Assembly (NCBI RefSeq): GCF_030268225.1
Contig: NZ_BSQG01000002.1
Location: 124,001 to 188,000, forward strand
DNA length: 64,000 nt
Direction of reading: 5' to 3'
Source of the DNA: Nocardiopsis ansamitocini
GTDB taxonomy: Bacteria; Actinomycetota; Actinomycetes; Streptosporangiales; Streptosporangiaceae
The notes beneath the pieces are model-generated. The model was not told the DNA's origin. It did not search any database and was given only the letters and a program-made list of their open reading frames with translations. Below are positions 43,192 to 52,096 of this stretch, piece by piece. Within the stretch, counting starts at the first letter, position 1. Every line of letters begins with the position of its first letter. Both the position numbers and the translations under genes were made by a program.

Positions 43192-43599
43192 ATGCGGATC
43201 GACACCGCGGGCCTTGAGATCCTCAGGCGAGCCGAGTGCCTGCGCCTGCTCGCCGCGGCGCCGATAGGGCGCATCGTCTTCACCGATCGGGCGCTGCCCG
43301 CGATCCAACCGGTGAACTTCACCTTGCACGGAGCCGACATCATCGTGCGCACCGCACCGGACACGAAGCTGGCCCAGGCGACTCGCGACTCCGTGGTCGC
43401 CTTCGAGGTCGACGACTACGACGTCTACGAGCGCACCGGGTGGTCCGTCACGGTCGTGGGCATCGGCCGCGCGGTGACCGACCTCGCCGAACTCGCCGAG
43501 CTTCGGACCCTCCCGCTGCGGGCATGGGCCCCCGGGGACCGCGCGCACTACATCCGCATCGAGACCGACATCGTCACCGGCCGGCGCATACCCGGGTGA
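43192..43599 (+). CDS. Pyridoxamine 5'-phosphate oxidase-like flavin-binding protein
   Basis: A protein of 135 residues with the split-barrel flavin-reductase fold: ECLRLLAAAPIGRIVFTDRALPAIQPVNFTL in its first half (motifs GRIVFTDRALPAIQPVN), VVAFEVDDYDVYERTGWSVTVVG in its middle and HYIRIETDIVTGRRI at its end. It matches the short FMN/F420-binding family common near DevR genes in actinomycetes. It starts 62 bp after the DevR-like gene on the same strand, probably cotranscribed. The substrate is unknown. Confidence 0.85.
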   Translation: MRIDTAGLEILRRAECLRLLAAAPIGRIVFTDRALPAIQPVNFTLHGADIIVRTAPDTKLAQATRDSVVAFEVDDYDVYERTGWSVTVVGIGRAVTDLAELAELRTLPLRAWAPGDRAHYIRIETDIVTGRRIPG

Positions 43600-43893
43600 C
43601 CCGGTCGCGCCCCGGCGGCCGGGGCCGTGATCGTCCCCGTTGCCGACGGATACAGGGACCGTCGCAGGAACCACCCAAGGGCCTCGCCTCTTCGGCGCGA
43701 GCCGGTACCGGCCGCGCACCGGCGTTCGCCGACGCCGCCATGCCCGACGGCGCAGCGCTCCAGTACTGTGATGGCCGTAACCACGCGGGGTGTCCCGAGA
43801 CCGTCCGTTCCCGCGGACGCAGGACTGAGACGGGCCGATCGGCCCGAACCCGTCGAACCTGATCTCGTTGACACGAGCGGAGGGACGTTGGGC

Positions 43894-44598
43894 ATGATTC
43901 CTGTTGCCCCTGATGAAACCGGTTTCACAGCCGAGCTGGGCCGTCGGCACGCCGACCTTTTCGAGGCCTTCTACCAGCATCCGTTCTTGCGGGGGATGCG
44001 TGCGGGCACACTCGCCAAGGAGCAGGTGCTGCACTACGTCGGCCAGGACCACCAGTACCTGACCGCCTACATCCGCTGCTACGGCCTGGGGTTGGCGCTC
44101 TCGCCCGACCGCGAGTGGATGCGCTACTTCCACGACAGCGTGGCCTTCGTGCTCAGCGAGGAGGACCACGCCCACCAGGCGCTGTGCGACTTCGCGGGGA
44201 CCAGCTACGCCGACGCGCAGGTGGACGTGCTCGCCCCCAGCGCGCAGGCCTACGTCAACCACATGATGGAAGCGGGGCGCGACAGTCTCGCCGTTCTTCT
44301 GGCGGCGCTGTTGCCCTGCCCGTGGACCTACCTGTGGTCGGCGCAGCGCTTCCTCGCCGAGGGGACCCTTGGAGAGGACCACCCCTTCCACGGCTGGTGG
44401 GCCTTCTACGCCGACCCCTCGATGGGCAGCACCCTGACCCGGCTCCGGGGTCTGCTCGACGAACTGGCGGCTCAGGCGGGAGCTGCGGAGCTGGAGCGGA
44501 TCGAGAAGGCGTTCGTGGCCAGTGTCCATCACGAGGTCCGCTTCTGGCAGATGGCGTGGTCCCTGGAGGACTGGACCCCCGTAGGCTCCGACAGCTGA
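43894..44598 (+). CDS. tenA: TenA/thiaminase II-family protein
   Basis: A helical protein of 234 residues from the ATG at 43894 (GGAGGG nine bases upstream). It shows the TenA pattern HPFLRGMRAGTLAKEQVLHYVGQDHQYL, YFHDSVAFVLSEEDHAHQAL, LAALLPCPWTYLWSAQRF and FVASVHHEVRFWQMAW, including the family Asp, the Tyr in the WTYLW region and the C-terminal Glu. These enzymes hydrolyse aminopyrimidine precursors in thiamine salvage. The Cys of TenA-C enzymes cannot be placed with certainty. It stands alone and ends before a strong bidirectional terminator. Confidence 0.88.
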   Translation: MIPVAPDETGFTAELGRRHADLFEAFYQHPFLRGMRAGTLAKEQVLHYVGQDHQYLTAYIRCYGLGLALSPDREWMRYFHDSVAFVLSEEDHAHQALCDFAGTSYADAQVDVLAPSAQAYVNHMMEAGRDSLAVLLAALLPCPWTYLWSAQRFLAEGTLGEDHPFHGWWAFYADPSMGSTLTRLRGLLDELAAQAGAAELERIEKAFVASVHHEVRFWQMAWSLEDWTPVGSDS

Positions 44599-44654
44599 GC
44601 CCTGCACGGTCGCCAGTGATCCGACCGTGCCACATCTGGGGAACAACCCTGGGG

Positions 44655-44695
44655 GTGGCTCGCTCCCGGTAGAGAACAGGCCGGGAGCGAGCCAC
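44655..44695. terminator. Bidirectional terminator between tenA and exported-protein gene
   Basis: GTGGCTCGCTCCCGG (44655-44669) and CCGGGAGCGAGCCAC (44681-44695) form a perfect 15-bp stem with an 11-base loop between two convergent genes. Confidence 0.8.
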
Positions 44696-44709
44696 TCCTG
44701 CTATGTCGC

Positions 44710-45513
44710 CTACAGCAGCGGCAGCCCGCTGTTGATGTCCACGCCCTCGGTCAGTCCGCCGAGCAGGTCACCCGGCGCCACGGAGTCCGTCCGCGCCTCG
44801 GGCAGACCGATCGTGCCGGCGGCGGAGGCCAGCCCGGCGACCTGGCCGACAGCGGAATCGATGCCGGCCTGCTGCACCTGGACCTGGTCCCGCAGCTCCT
44901 TGGTGGTCGCCGGTGCGACCGTGCCGGGCAGTGCGGTCACGTCGCTCAGCTCCGGGAGCCCGGCGGGCAACCCCACCGGCGCGGCCTGCGCGCTGCGCGC
45001 GGGCGCGGGCAGGGTGACGGGCTGCTCCGGCAGCACCACGGTCTGGTCGGGCAGCGCAAGCGAGCCCGGCAGACCGGCCAGGGCGGCACCGCCGGGAAGC
45101 GCGGACGCAGTGGGCAGCGCGGCCAGGTCAACCAGGTCAACCGGGGAGCTCTGGTGCACCTTCGTCGTGGGAAGCCCGTTGGCCCCCAGCGGGGTGGCCA
45201 CCCCGGGGTCGCCGATGATGAGCAGGCGGGGGAGGGTGGCCAGGCCGGTGTTGAGGTCGCCCAACTGGCTGCCCAGGTCGGTGGCCTCGGCGGGCGACAG
45301 CTCCGGTGCGGCCTGGGAGGTGCGGGGCAGGCCGCCGAGGGACGCGGTGATCGGGCCGGTGATCTTCTCGGCGACGGTGCCGGTCTGGGCCACGGCGTTG
45401 AGGTCGGTGGCGGAGCCGTCGACGATCGCGGCGGAGGCGATCCCGCCGCTCAGCGCGACGAAGCCGGCAGTCAGCAGGAGGGTCTTGGCGGACGTACGGG
45501 CGAAGGTGAACAT
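44710..45513 (-). CDS. Exported Leu/Ala/Pro-rich protein with RxxQxxP repeats, paralogue 1
   Basis: A secreted protein of 267 residues. The signal peptide is MFTFARTSAKTLLLTAGFVA with a cleavage-like ASA at about 28. The mature part has no Cys and is low-complexity (Leu, Ala, Pro, Gly, Val). A short motif recurs: LPRTSQAAPEL, TTKVHQSSPVDL and PARSAQAAPVGL, that is R/K-x-x-Q-x-x-P with flanking Leu. It ends SGLPLL. The next gene has the same start MFTFAR-SAK and the same GLPLL end. Family not recognised; a cell-wall or developmental surface role is a guess. Confidence 0.8.
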   Translation of the reverse strand: MFTFARTSAKTLLLTAGFVALSGGIASAAIVDGSATDLNAVAQTGTVAEKITGPITASLGGLPRTSQAAPELSPAEATDLGSQLGDLNTGLATLPRLLIIGDPGVATPLGANGLPTTKVHQSSPVDLVDLAALPTASALPGGAALAGLPGSLALPDQTVVLPEQPVTLPAPARSAQAAPVGLPAGLPELSDVTALPGTVAPATTKELRDQVQVQQAGIDSAVGQVAGLASAAGTIGLPEARTDSVAPGDLLGGLTEGVDINSGLPLL

Positions 45514-45677
45514 CGTGGTCTTCCTCGTGTCGGGTGTTCGCTGGCTGGCGCGTCGGTCATGGCCCTGGTGCGAAACCGACCCACGCGCGGGGAACGGCCG
45601 TGCCGGGCGGCGTGGCCGAAGGGGGTGGGGCCCGGAAACGGGCGGGTGCTTCCGGGCCCGGTGAAAGGCGGTCCGTA

Positions 45678-47198
45678 CTACAGGAGGGGCAGCCCGGGCA
45701 GTTCGTCGGTGATCGAGCGGTCGGAGGTGGTCACGCCGGTGTCCACGGGCAGCTCGGGGAGCCGCTCGACCGCCGACAGGCGAGGCAGGCCGGGGAGTTC
45801 GACCGGGACGGACACGGGGGACGCCTGCTGCTGGCGGGGCAGACTGGCCAGCAGGTCGTTGGTCAGTTTGGTCTCGGTGAGCACGTCGCTGGCGGCCTTG
45901 CCGACGACGTGGGCCGGAGTGGCGAGGTTGGTGCCGGTGACCAGCCCGCTCGGGGCCTGCTCCTGGTTGGTGCCGGGAATCCCGTTCTCGAAGTGCGGGA
46001 GGCCGGCCGGAACGCCGGAGGGTGTTGCGGGGCCGCTCTGGAACTGGCGGGGGGCAAGCCCGACGACCGCGTCGGCCAGCTGTTCCTCGATGGCGGGTTC
46101 GGCGTTGAGCACGCCCATGTCCACGCCCTCCAGCGGTGACAGCGCCGTGCCCTGCTGGCTTTCGCGGGTGCCGCCGGGCAGTGCGGGAAGCTCGATCCCG
46201 GTCAGTTTGGTCACGAGCTGCTGCTCGATGGAGTCGCGCCCGCTCAGGACGCCGACGCTGCCGCCCTCGATCGGAACGGCAACAGTGTCGGGACGGCCCG
46301 CCGGGCCGGCCTGTGCGGTGCGCGCAGTGCCGGGCAGGCTCGCTCCGTCGAGCATGCGGGTCAGGTCACCGGTGGACAGGCCGGCGACAAGGGCCTCTGC
46401 CGGTGCGATCAGCTCACCGACGGACGGGGTCGCGATCAGGGTGTCGGGCTGCTGCTGGGGCAGGTCGGCCAGGTCGGTGCGGTGGTGCTGGGGCTCGCGG
46501 GCGCCGCCGGTCAGCGAGTCCAGGTCCAGCTTGGGCACCAGACCGGTCACGCCGCCCAGCGCCGGGCCCCCGAGCTGCGTCTTTTCGGTGAGGTCGGTGC
46601 CCAGGCCGGCGGTCGCGCTGTCCGCGACCGACTTCACCGTCAGTTGGCCGGCCCCCTCGTTCAACTGGTCCGCGCCGGCGCTCAGCTGGCTCGCACCGTC
46701 GCCCAACCCGTCCAGCAGCGTGTCCGCTCCGTCGCGGACCTGCTTCGTCCCCAGGTCGGAGGTCGCCCGGTGCGACTGCGGCGAGCGGGTGTCCAGTGCG
46801 CTCAACGGGGTTTCGGCCAAAAGTTCCCGCACACCGGTGGCCTCGTCCACCTCGTCGGAGACCTGCTCGGGGATTCCGGCCACGGTCGGAACGTGCGGGG
46901 CGACGGTACCGGCGGGAGCGCCTGCCAGGGTCTCCACGACGCCTCCGGTGGGCGTGAGCCCCAGGCCGGTCGGGCCGCTCTGGGGCAGGCGGCCCTGCCC
47001 GCCCAGGACGCCCGTGGGCAGGGCCTTGGTCAGACCGGTCGCACCGAGCGCGTCCGCGCTCCCGCCGAGAGGGGCACCGAGGTTTCCGGTGGGCAGCATA
47101 CTGTCCGCGACTGCGATTCCGGTTCCCAGGCCGACGAATCCCGCCACCCCGGCGGTGAGCAGAATGGCTTTGGCGGATTTGCGGGCGAACGTGAACAT
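45678..47198 (-). CDS. Exported protein with RxxQxxP repeats, paralogue 2
   Basis: A secreted protein of 506 residues. The signal peptide is MFTFARKSAKAILLTAGVAG with an AVA-type cleavage near 30. The repeat motif of paralogue 1 recurs at least seven times (GRLPQSGPTGL, LADLPQQQPDTL, GTARTAQAGPAG, GTRESQQGTAL, PRQFQSGPAT, PRQQQASPVSV). The region DGLGDGASQLSAGADQLNEG has the heptad look of YhgE/MmpL-type coiled segments. It ends LPGLPLL like its neighbour, 164 bp downstream. No Cys is seen. It probably arose by duplication and expansion. Function unknown. Confidence 0.8.
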   Translation of the reverse strand: MFTFARKSAKAILLTAGVAGFVGLGTGIAVADSMLPTGNLGAPLGGSADALGATGLTKALPTGVLGGQGRLPQSGPTGLGLTPTGGVVETLAGAPAGTVAPHVPTVAGIPEQVSDEVDEATGVRELLAETPLSALDTRSPQSHRATSDLGTKQVRDGADTLLDGLGDGASQLSAGADQLNEGAGQLTVKSVADSATAGLGTDLTEKTQLGGPALGGVTGLVPKLDLDSLTGGAREPQHHRTDLADLPQQQPDTLIATPSVGELIAPAEALVAGLSTGDLTRMLDGASLPGTARTAQAGPAGRPDTVAVPIEGGSVGVLSGRDSIEQQLVTKLTGIELPALPGGTRESQQGTALSPLEGVDMGVLNAEPAIEEQLADAVVGLAPRQFQSGPATPSGVPAGLPHFENGIPGTNQEQAPSGLVTGTNLATPAHVVGKAASDVLTETKLTNDLLASLPRQQQASPVSVPVELPGLPRLSAVERLPELPVDTGVTTSDRSITDELPGLPLL

Positions 47199-47348
47199 AG
47201 AGGTCCTTCGGTGTTGTCAGTGGGGGCGGGCCTGTCCGGCCGCGCCGCGGTACTCATGTGTGATTAGGGGCCGGCCGCCTCGCGTGTCCGAGGACGGTGC
47301 GGGCTGGCGTGCCGGGAGTCAGCTGTGAGGTCTGGCGGACCACTGGCT

Positions 47349-47413
47349 GACCTGAATCCCGTGGGACGGGGTTACGGGACTCAGGTCAACCCCCAGCGGA
47401 AGAGGCGCTGGGA
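47349..47413. terminator. Double stem-loop after the exported-protein gene at 47523
   Basis: GACCTGAATCCCGT/ACGGGACTCAGGTC (47349-47387, one mismatch) is followed by CCCAGCG/CGCTGGG (to 47413). It lies downstream of the minus-strand gene ending at 47523 and upstream of paralogue 2. No gene lies in 47199-47522. Confidence 0.6.
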
Positions 47414-47522
47414 GGGGGAGCCGCCGGCCGAAGGCCGGTACGGGCAGGGGCTGTCGCACGTGCCATGACGTCTGCGAGTGCCTGCTGTCGCCGGGAAGAG
47501 ATCCGGCGGTCGGTCCGGTCGG

Positions 47523-48362
47523 CTAGTCGGGGGAGGAGAAGTGCTCGTCCGCGGGCTGCTGCGGGACGAGTTCCAGCGCGTGCCTGGTCGCCGACGCCAG
47601 CGCATCGCCCTTGGGGGCGACGGGCTGGTGGGCCAGGTATCCGGCGAACCCGCCGGGGAAAGCGCCGCTCTGTGCCTGGGGGGACCCTGCTGAGACGGAC
47701 TGGTGCGCTGACGCGACCGGTTCGTCGGGCAGGACCGGCGCCGGAGCCGGTGCGTGCGTCAGAGCGCCCGCGGTGAACGCGGTCGGTCCGCTCCGGGCTG
47801 CGGGCTGGTGAGGTGACACGGAAGGAGAGGGAGAGGGGGAGGCATTGAGGACCGGGGCCTCCGCGGATTCGCGGGGGGTGGGCTCTGCCTCGGTCTCGGT
47901 CCCGTTCTCAACCGCAGGCTCCGCCGGCAGCGTTCGGGGCGGTACGGCCCTGGCGGGCCCGGCCGGCTGGGTGATGCCGACGATCGCACCGACGGGCGTG
48001 GTCGACTGGTGAAGCCCCTGGAGGTCGGGAAGGACGATTTCGGGGTGTTGTTCGCCGACCACAGTGGCGGGGACCGTCTCGGTGACTGCCGAACGGGCTC
48101 CGCTCACGATGTTTTCCGCCGTGTGAGCGACCGAGAGGAGTTCCGTTCCGGCCGTGCTGTGTTCCGCGGCTGTCGTGGTGACCGCCTCGGTGGCGCGGTC
48201 CAGGGTCGCCAATGCGTCGGCTCCGGCCGGCGCGGAGCCGACCAGCCACGCCGTGGCCATGAACCCGCCGATGACCATCAGGCGGCGTGCCATTGGGGAC
48301 CTCAGGGCACGGGCGACACCGAAGGAGCGCGTCGTGCGCTCTTTTCGGCTGTTCCGTGCCAC
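47523..48362 (-). CDS. Exported Pro/Ala/Ser-rich protein with conserved C-terminal motif
   Basis: A protein of 279 residues. A basic N-terminus (RNSRKERTTRS) and the hydrophobic segment RLMVIGGFMATAWLVGSAPAGA form a signal peptide, followed by about 170 residues rich in Ala, Pro, Ser, Thr and Glu. The C-terminus GGFAGYLAHQPVAPKG, ALELVPQQPADEHFSSPD recalls a conserved actinobacterial exported family whose members also end in PADE-x-FSPD. One HQSTTP copy of the motif of the two genes downstream is present (GLHQSTTPVGA). The function is unknown. It lies on the same strand as the paralogue pair. Confidence 0.75.
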   Translation of the reverse strand: MARNSRKERTTRSFGVARALRSPMARRLMVIGGFMATAWLVGSAPAGADALATLDRATEAVTTTAAEHSTAGTELLSVAHTAENIVSGARSAVTETVPATVVGEQHPEIVLPDLQGLHQSTTPVGAIVGITQPAGPARAVPPRTLPAEPAVENGTETEAEPTPRESAEAPVLNASPSPSPSVSPHQPAARSGPTAFTAGALTHAPAPAPVLPDEPVASAHQSVSAGSPQAQSGAFPGGFAGYLAHQPVAPKGDALASATRHALELVPQQPADEHFSSPD

Positions 48363-49011
48363 AGCGTGGTCCCCTCGACGGCGGCAAGCCTGATTGTCGC
48401 TCAGAGTGGCGATCGGCTACGAAAAGTGACCGTAGCATGATCGGTTGTGACCGCAACCCGAATTCCGGGAAATCTTCGGGCCCCAACCCATCAGGTATGT
48501 CCGTGGGGCGACCACCTGGCCCGGGAGGCCCCCGGGGAGGCCGGGACGGCCAGAAGGCGCCGGTCATCGGTCGGTGCGACGGCTCGGGACCAAAGGCCCG
48601 GGCGAAACCAGGGCTTTGGACCGCTGTTAGGCCGTGCGTCACACGGTTTACTCGTTCAGGTAGCGGGGCCGGGGCGTGCGGTCCTCACCCCGCCTGCCAC
48701 CCCTTCGGGGCGGTGCGCATGAAGCGAGGTCGAATCCGAGGCCGCCGTCGCGGCCTTCTCGCTCATGATGACCCCGAGGTCAGGAGCCCGGACCGGTACG
48801 CGGACCCGTCCGGGCTCCACTCCTCCCGCCGTGGTGTGCAGGAGAGCGGCAATCCATTCGGTCGCTCCGGAACACCTCCCCAATGTCACGGTCCTCGGCC
48901 ACGATCGCCCCGAAACCGTCTATCTGAAAGGGATTCAGGGTCCGAACGGTGGCCCGGTTTGCTCTCATTGCGGTGAATCAGGGGATAGCGTGGTCTCGGA
49001 GGTATGGACAC
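48363..49011. other. Divergent intergenic region, no gene seen
   Basis: About 650 bp between the exported-protein gene and the histidine kinase gene. Open frames here are Arg/Pro-rich and unlike proteins. It must hold promoters for both sides. GGAGG at 48998-49002 serves the kinase start. Confidence 0.5.
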
Positions 49012-50715
49012 GTGCCCGAGCCCCCGGTGCGCCCAGAGCGCCCATTGCTGCCCCAAATGCGGTTGGACGAGTTGCTCACCGAGGTCCAGGCCCGCCTGGC
49101 CGACGCACTCTCCACCAGAGACCGGCTCCACTCGCTACTGGAAGCCGTCGTCTCCATTGGCGGTGACCTCGATTTGGCCACCGTGCTGCGAAGACTCACC
49201 AAGGCCGCCGCACACCTGGTCAACGCCCGTTACGCCGGTCTGGGGGTGGTGGACCACAACGGCAACGTCAGCGAGTTCATCCCCGTCGGCTTCACCGAAG
49301 AGCAGTTCCGGCGCATGCCGCACTACCCGCGCGGCAAGGGCCTGCTCGCCTACCCCACCCGCGAACGCCGTTCTCTGCGGTTGAGCCGGATGCAGGATCA
49401 TCCGAGCTTTCACGGGTTTCCCGAAGGCCACCCCCCGATGACCACCTTCCTCGGTGTACCCATCCAGGTGCGCGACGAGGTGTTCGGCAACCTCTATCTC
49501 ACCGAGAAGTACGACGGCGGCGAGTTCGACGAGGACGACGAGGCGATCGTCAGCGCGTTGGCCACTGCCGCGGGGGTTGCCATCGCCAACGCCCGACTCT
49601 ACGAGGAGAGCCGCCAACGGGAGCGCTGGCGTTCGGCCTCCACCGAGATCACCACGCGGTTGCTGTCGGGGGTGGCGGCCGAGGAGGTACTGGCCTACCT
49701 GGCCGAGCAGGCCCGCGAGATGGTCGACGCCGACATCGCCGCTGTGATGCTGCCCGACTCCCAGGACGGTTACCTCGTCGCCGAGATCGCCGAGGGCGCC
49801 GGCGCCAAAGAGCTGCTCGGCATGGCAGTCGAGGTGGAAGGGACCGAGTGCGGTTCCGTGTACCGCAGGGGCGAGGGGGTCATGGTGGCCGACCTGCGCG
49901 AACTCGCCCTTCCGTTCCCGCCGGAGTACGATTTCCGCCCCGGCCTCCTCGTCCCCCTCGGTTCGCCCCACCATGCCCGCGGCGTCCTCTTGCTGGGCAA
50001 AGCCGGACTGAGCAGCCCGTTCAACCCTGCGGCGCTGGGAATGCTGAGCGCTTTCTCCGGCCAGGCGGCCGTCGCCCTGGAGTTGGCGGAGGCGCGCCAC
50101 GACGCCGAGCGGCTGGTCGTGCTCGAGGACCGCGACCGTATCGCCAAGGACCTGCACGACATCGTCATTCAGCGGCTGTTCGCCTCCGCCATGACCTTGA
50201 TGAGCACGGTCCGCATGATCGCCGATCCCGAAGCGGGCAACCGCGTCCAGCGCACGATCGACGACCTGGACGAGACGATCCGCGAGATCAGGTCCACCGT
50301 CTTCGCGCTCCAGGCGACCACCGAGGTCCAGGAGGCATCTCTTCGCGGACGCATCCTCACCACGGTGGAGAACGCCGCACACACGCTGGTCTGCCGGCCC
50401 GGTGTCGGGTTGGACGGGCCGATCGACGCCTCGGTCCCCGACGACGTGGGGGACCACGTGCTTGCCGTGTTGCGCGAGGCCCTTTCCAACGTGGCCAGAC
50501 ACGCCAGCGCCGACGAAGTCCACGTCAGTGTGCAGGCGGAGGACGGCGAGCTGCGATTGGAGGTCGGCGACAACGGAGTGGGCATCCCTGAACAAGGCCG
50601 CCGCAGCGGACTCCGCAACATGGCCGAGCGCGCCACCGGGTTGGGGGGGCACTTCGCCGTCTCCCCGCGGGCCGGCGGTGGCACGCTCCTGGAATGGGTT
50701 GTCCCCATCGGCTAG
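49012..50715 (+). CDS. DevS-like histidine kinase with two GAF domains
   Basis: A sensor kinase of 567 residues from the GTG at 49012, chosen for GGAGG nine bases upstream. The first GAF domain (about 45-190) has the DevS/DosT-type segment GFPEGHPPMTTFLGVPI with His140 at HPPM. The second GAF domain (about 205-360) follows. The HisKA_3 phospho-acceptor is His382 in RIAKDLHDIVIQRLF. The HATPase domain has VLREALSNVARHA and GVGIPEQGRRSGLRNM. No membrane segment, so cytosolic. It would sense redox or gas through GAF-A and phosphorylate the DevR-like regulator at 42467. Heme binding is not proven. Confidence 0.92.
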   Translation: MPEPPVRPERPLLPQMRLDELLTEVQARLADALSTRDRLHSLLEAVVSIGGDLDLATVLRRLTKAAAHLVNARYAGLGVVDHNGNVSEFIPVGFTEEQFRRMPHYPRGKGLLAYPTRERRSLRLSRMQDHPSFHGFPEGHPPMTTFLGVPIQVRDEVFGNLYLTEKYDGGEFDEDDEAIVSALATAAGVAIANARLYEESRQRERWRSASTEITTRLLSGVAAEEVLAYLAEQAREMVDADIAAVMLPDSQDGYLVAEIAEGAGAKELLGMAVEVEGTECGSVYRRGEGVMVADLRELALPFPPEYDFRPGLLVPLGSPHHARGVLLLGKAGLSSPFNPAALGMLSAFSGQAAVALELAEARHDAERLVVLEDRDRIAKDLHDIVIQRLFASAMTLMSTVRMIADPEAGNRVQRTIDDLDETIREIRSTVFALQATTEVQEASLRGRILTTVENAAHTLVCRPGVGLDGPIDASVPDDVGDHVLAVLREALSNVARHASADEVHVSVQAEDGELRLEVGDNGVGIPEQGRRSGLRNMAERATGLGGHFAVSPRAGGGTLLEWVVPIG

Positions 50716-50804
50716 CGACCCGGTTCGATGGGGTGATGCGCGCGCCGGTCGCCCGGGACGCCGACGGGCCGGAGCCCCACTGCGGTCCGTCCCGGGAAAC
50801 ACGT

Positions 50805-50836
50805 CGGGCGGGGCGGACTCTTGTCCACCCCGCCCG
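50805..50836. terminator. Bidirectional terminator between kinase and LCP genes
   Basis: CGGGCGGGG (50805-50813) pairs with CCCCGCCCG (50828-50836) between two convergent genes. Confidence 0.7.
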
Positions 50837-50851
50837 AACGGGAGAAAAGGG

Positions 50852-52096
50852 CTACTCCTCCTCGGTGCCGAGCCCGAGCCCGTTGGCGCAGGGGTTGGAG
50901 GTCGCGTCCCGACCGGTGATGGAGTCCTCTTCCGTGCCGCTCTGCTGCCCGACCGGCTCCGTCGGCGGCTCCGCAGGGTAGGAGGGTGAGGGGTCGGCCG
51001 AGGGGCTCGCCTCGGGTTCCTCGGGTTTTCCGGTCTCCAGCATCGCGTCGGTCACGGACTTGTCGTTGTTGATCGCCTTGAACAACTGATCGGCTTTCTC
51101 CTCGTCCCAGACCACCCGGTTGGGGTCGGAGGGCGCCTGCCACCAGGGAACCGTGTAGAAGGCGATCTCGTGCAGGTCCACGTCGGCCAGAGTCGAGCCG
51201 ATCGAGACCATCGTCTCCAAGGAGAGGTCGGCGTCGGTGGCGGTGTACTCGGTGACAGCGGAGAGCAGCGAGGTCATCCGGCTGGGGCTGGTCAGCACCT
51301 TGCTGCTGGTGACCTGTGCGGCCAGCGCTCCGAGGAACATCTGTTGGCGGTCGATGCGTCCGATGTCGCCGCCGTCACCGATCTCGTAACGGGCACGGAC
51401 GAACGCAAGGGACTGCTCGCCGTCCAACGTCTGCTCGCCCGCCTCCAGGTCGAGCTTGGCGCGCTCGTCGCTCATCGGCTCCGGGATGCACATCTCCACC
51501 CCGCCGACCGAGTCCACCATGTCGCGGAAACCCACGAAGCTCAGGTGCACGAAGTGGTCGATGCGGATCTCGGTGAGTGACTCGATCGTCTTGACCGCGC
51601 AGGGGGGCCCACCGTGGAACAGGGCGGCGTTGATCATCCCGTAGTAGCCGTAGGTTCCCTCGGAACCCTCGTAGGCCGAGCACTCCGGCAGTTGCACCAG
51701 GGAGTCGCGGGGGAAGTTGACGACGGTGACGCCGTTCTCCGGAGAGATGTGCGCCAGCATCAGCGAGTCCGAGCGTTCGCCGACGAAATCGCGGCCTCCG
51801 TAATCGGCGTTGCCGTCCTCCCGGCCGTCGGAGCCGATGAAGAGGATGTTGAGTTCTTCGCCGATCTTGGGCGGGCGTTCCTCGTCGGCGAGGGCTGTCC
51901 CGAGGTCGTGCTGCACCATGTTGGAGCGCAGCGAGCGGTAGTAGGCGTAGGCGGTGCCCACGCTCGCGAGCAGGACCACCACGAGTATCCCGGAGGTCCA
52001 GCCGAGGACGCGCGCCCATCGCCGGCGCCGGCGCGGAGGCTCTGTGGGGGCTGCCGCAGGGGCGTCGGGTGCGGGGACGGGGGCGTCATCGGACAT
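50852..52096 (-). CDS. LytR-CpsA-Psr (LCP) family cell-wall glycopolymer transferase
   Basis: A membrane-anchored extracytoplasmic enzyme of 414 residues from the ATG at 52096. Longer in-frame starts add a poor segment. A cytosolic Pro/Arg-rich N-terminus is followed by one transmembrane helix (GWTSGILVVVLLASVGTAYAY). The LCP domain follows, with ILFIGSDGREDGN, GERSDSLMLAHISPENG, VVNFPRDSLVQLP, INAALFHGGP and RARYEIGDGGDIGRIDRQQ, in which the conserved Arg/Asp residues bind the lipid pyrophosphate. The tail is Pro/Ser-rich. These enzymes attach teichoic acids or other polymers to peptidoglycan. Monocistronic. Confidence 0.92.
   Translation of the reverse strand: MSDDAPVPAPDAPAAAPTEPPRRRRRWARVLGWTSGILVVVLLASVGTAYAYYRSLRSNMVQHDLGTALADEERPPKIGEELNILFIGSDGREDGNADYGGRDFVGERSDSLMLAHISPENGVTVVNFPRDSLVQLPECSAYEGSEGTYGYYGMINAALFHGGPPCAVKTIESLTEIRIDHFVHLSFVGFRDMVDSVGGVEMCIPEPMSDERAKLDLEAGEQTLDGEQSLAFVRARYEIGDGGDIGRIDRQQMFLGALAAQVTSSKVLTSPSRMTSLLSAVTEYTATDADLSLETMVSIGSTLADVDLHEIAFYTVPWWQAPSDPNRVVWDEEKADQLFKAINNDKSVTDAMLETGKPEEPEASPSADPSPSYPAEPPTEPVGQQSGTEEDSITGRDATSNPCANGLGLGTEEE

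Noticed and set aside
43039-44646. 535-codon minus-strand open frame
   Set aside because: Covers the antisense of the flavin-binding and TenA genes; no domain recognised.
45154-47328. 724-codon plus-strand open frame
   Set aside because: Antisense to the exported paralogue pair, Ser/Pro/Arg-rich; the minus strand has signal peptides and conserved ends.
49135-50802. 555-codon minus-strand open frame
   Set aside because: Antisense to the two-GAF kinase, whose domains are clear on the plus strand.
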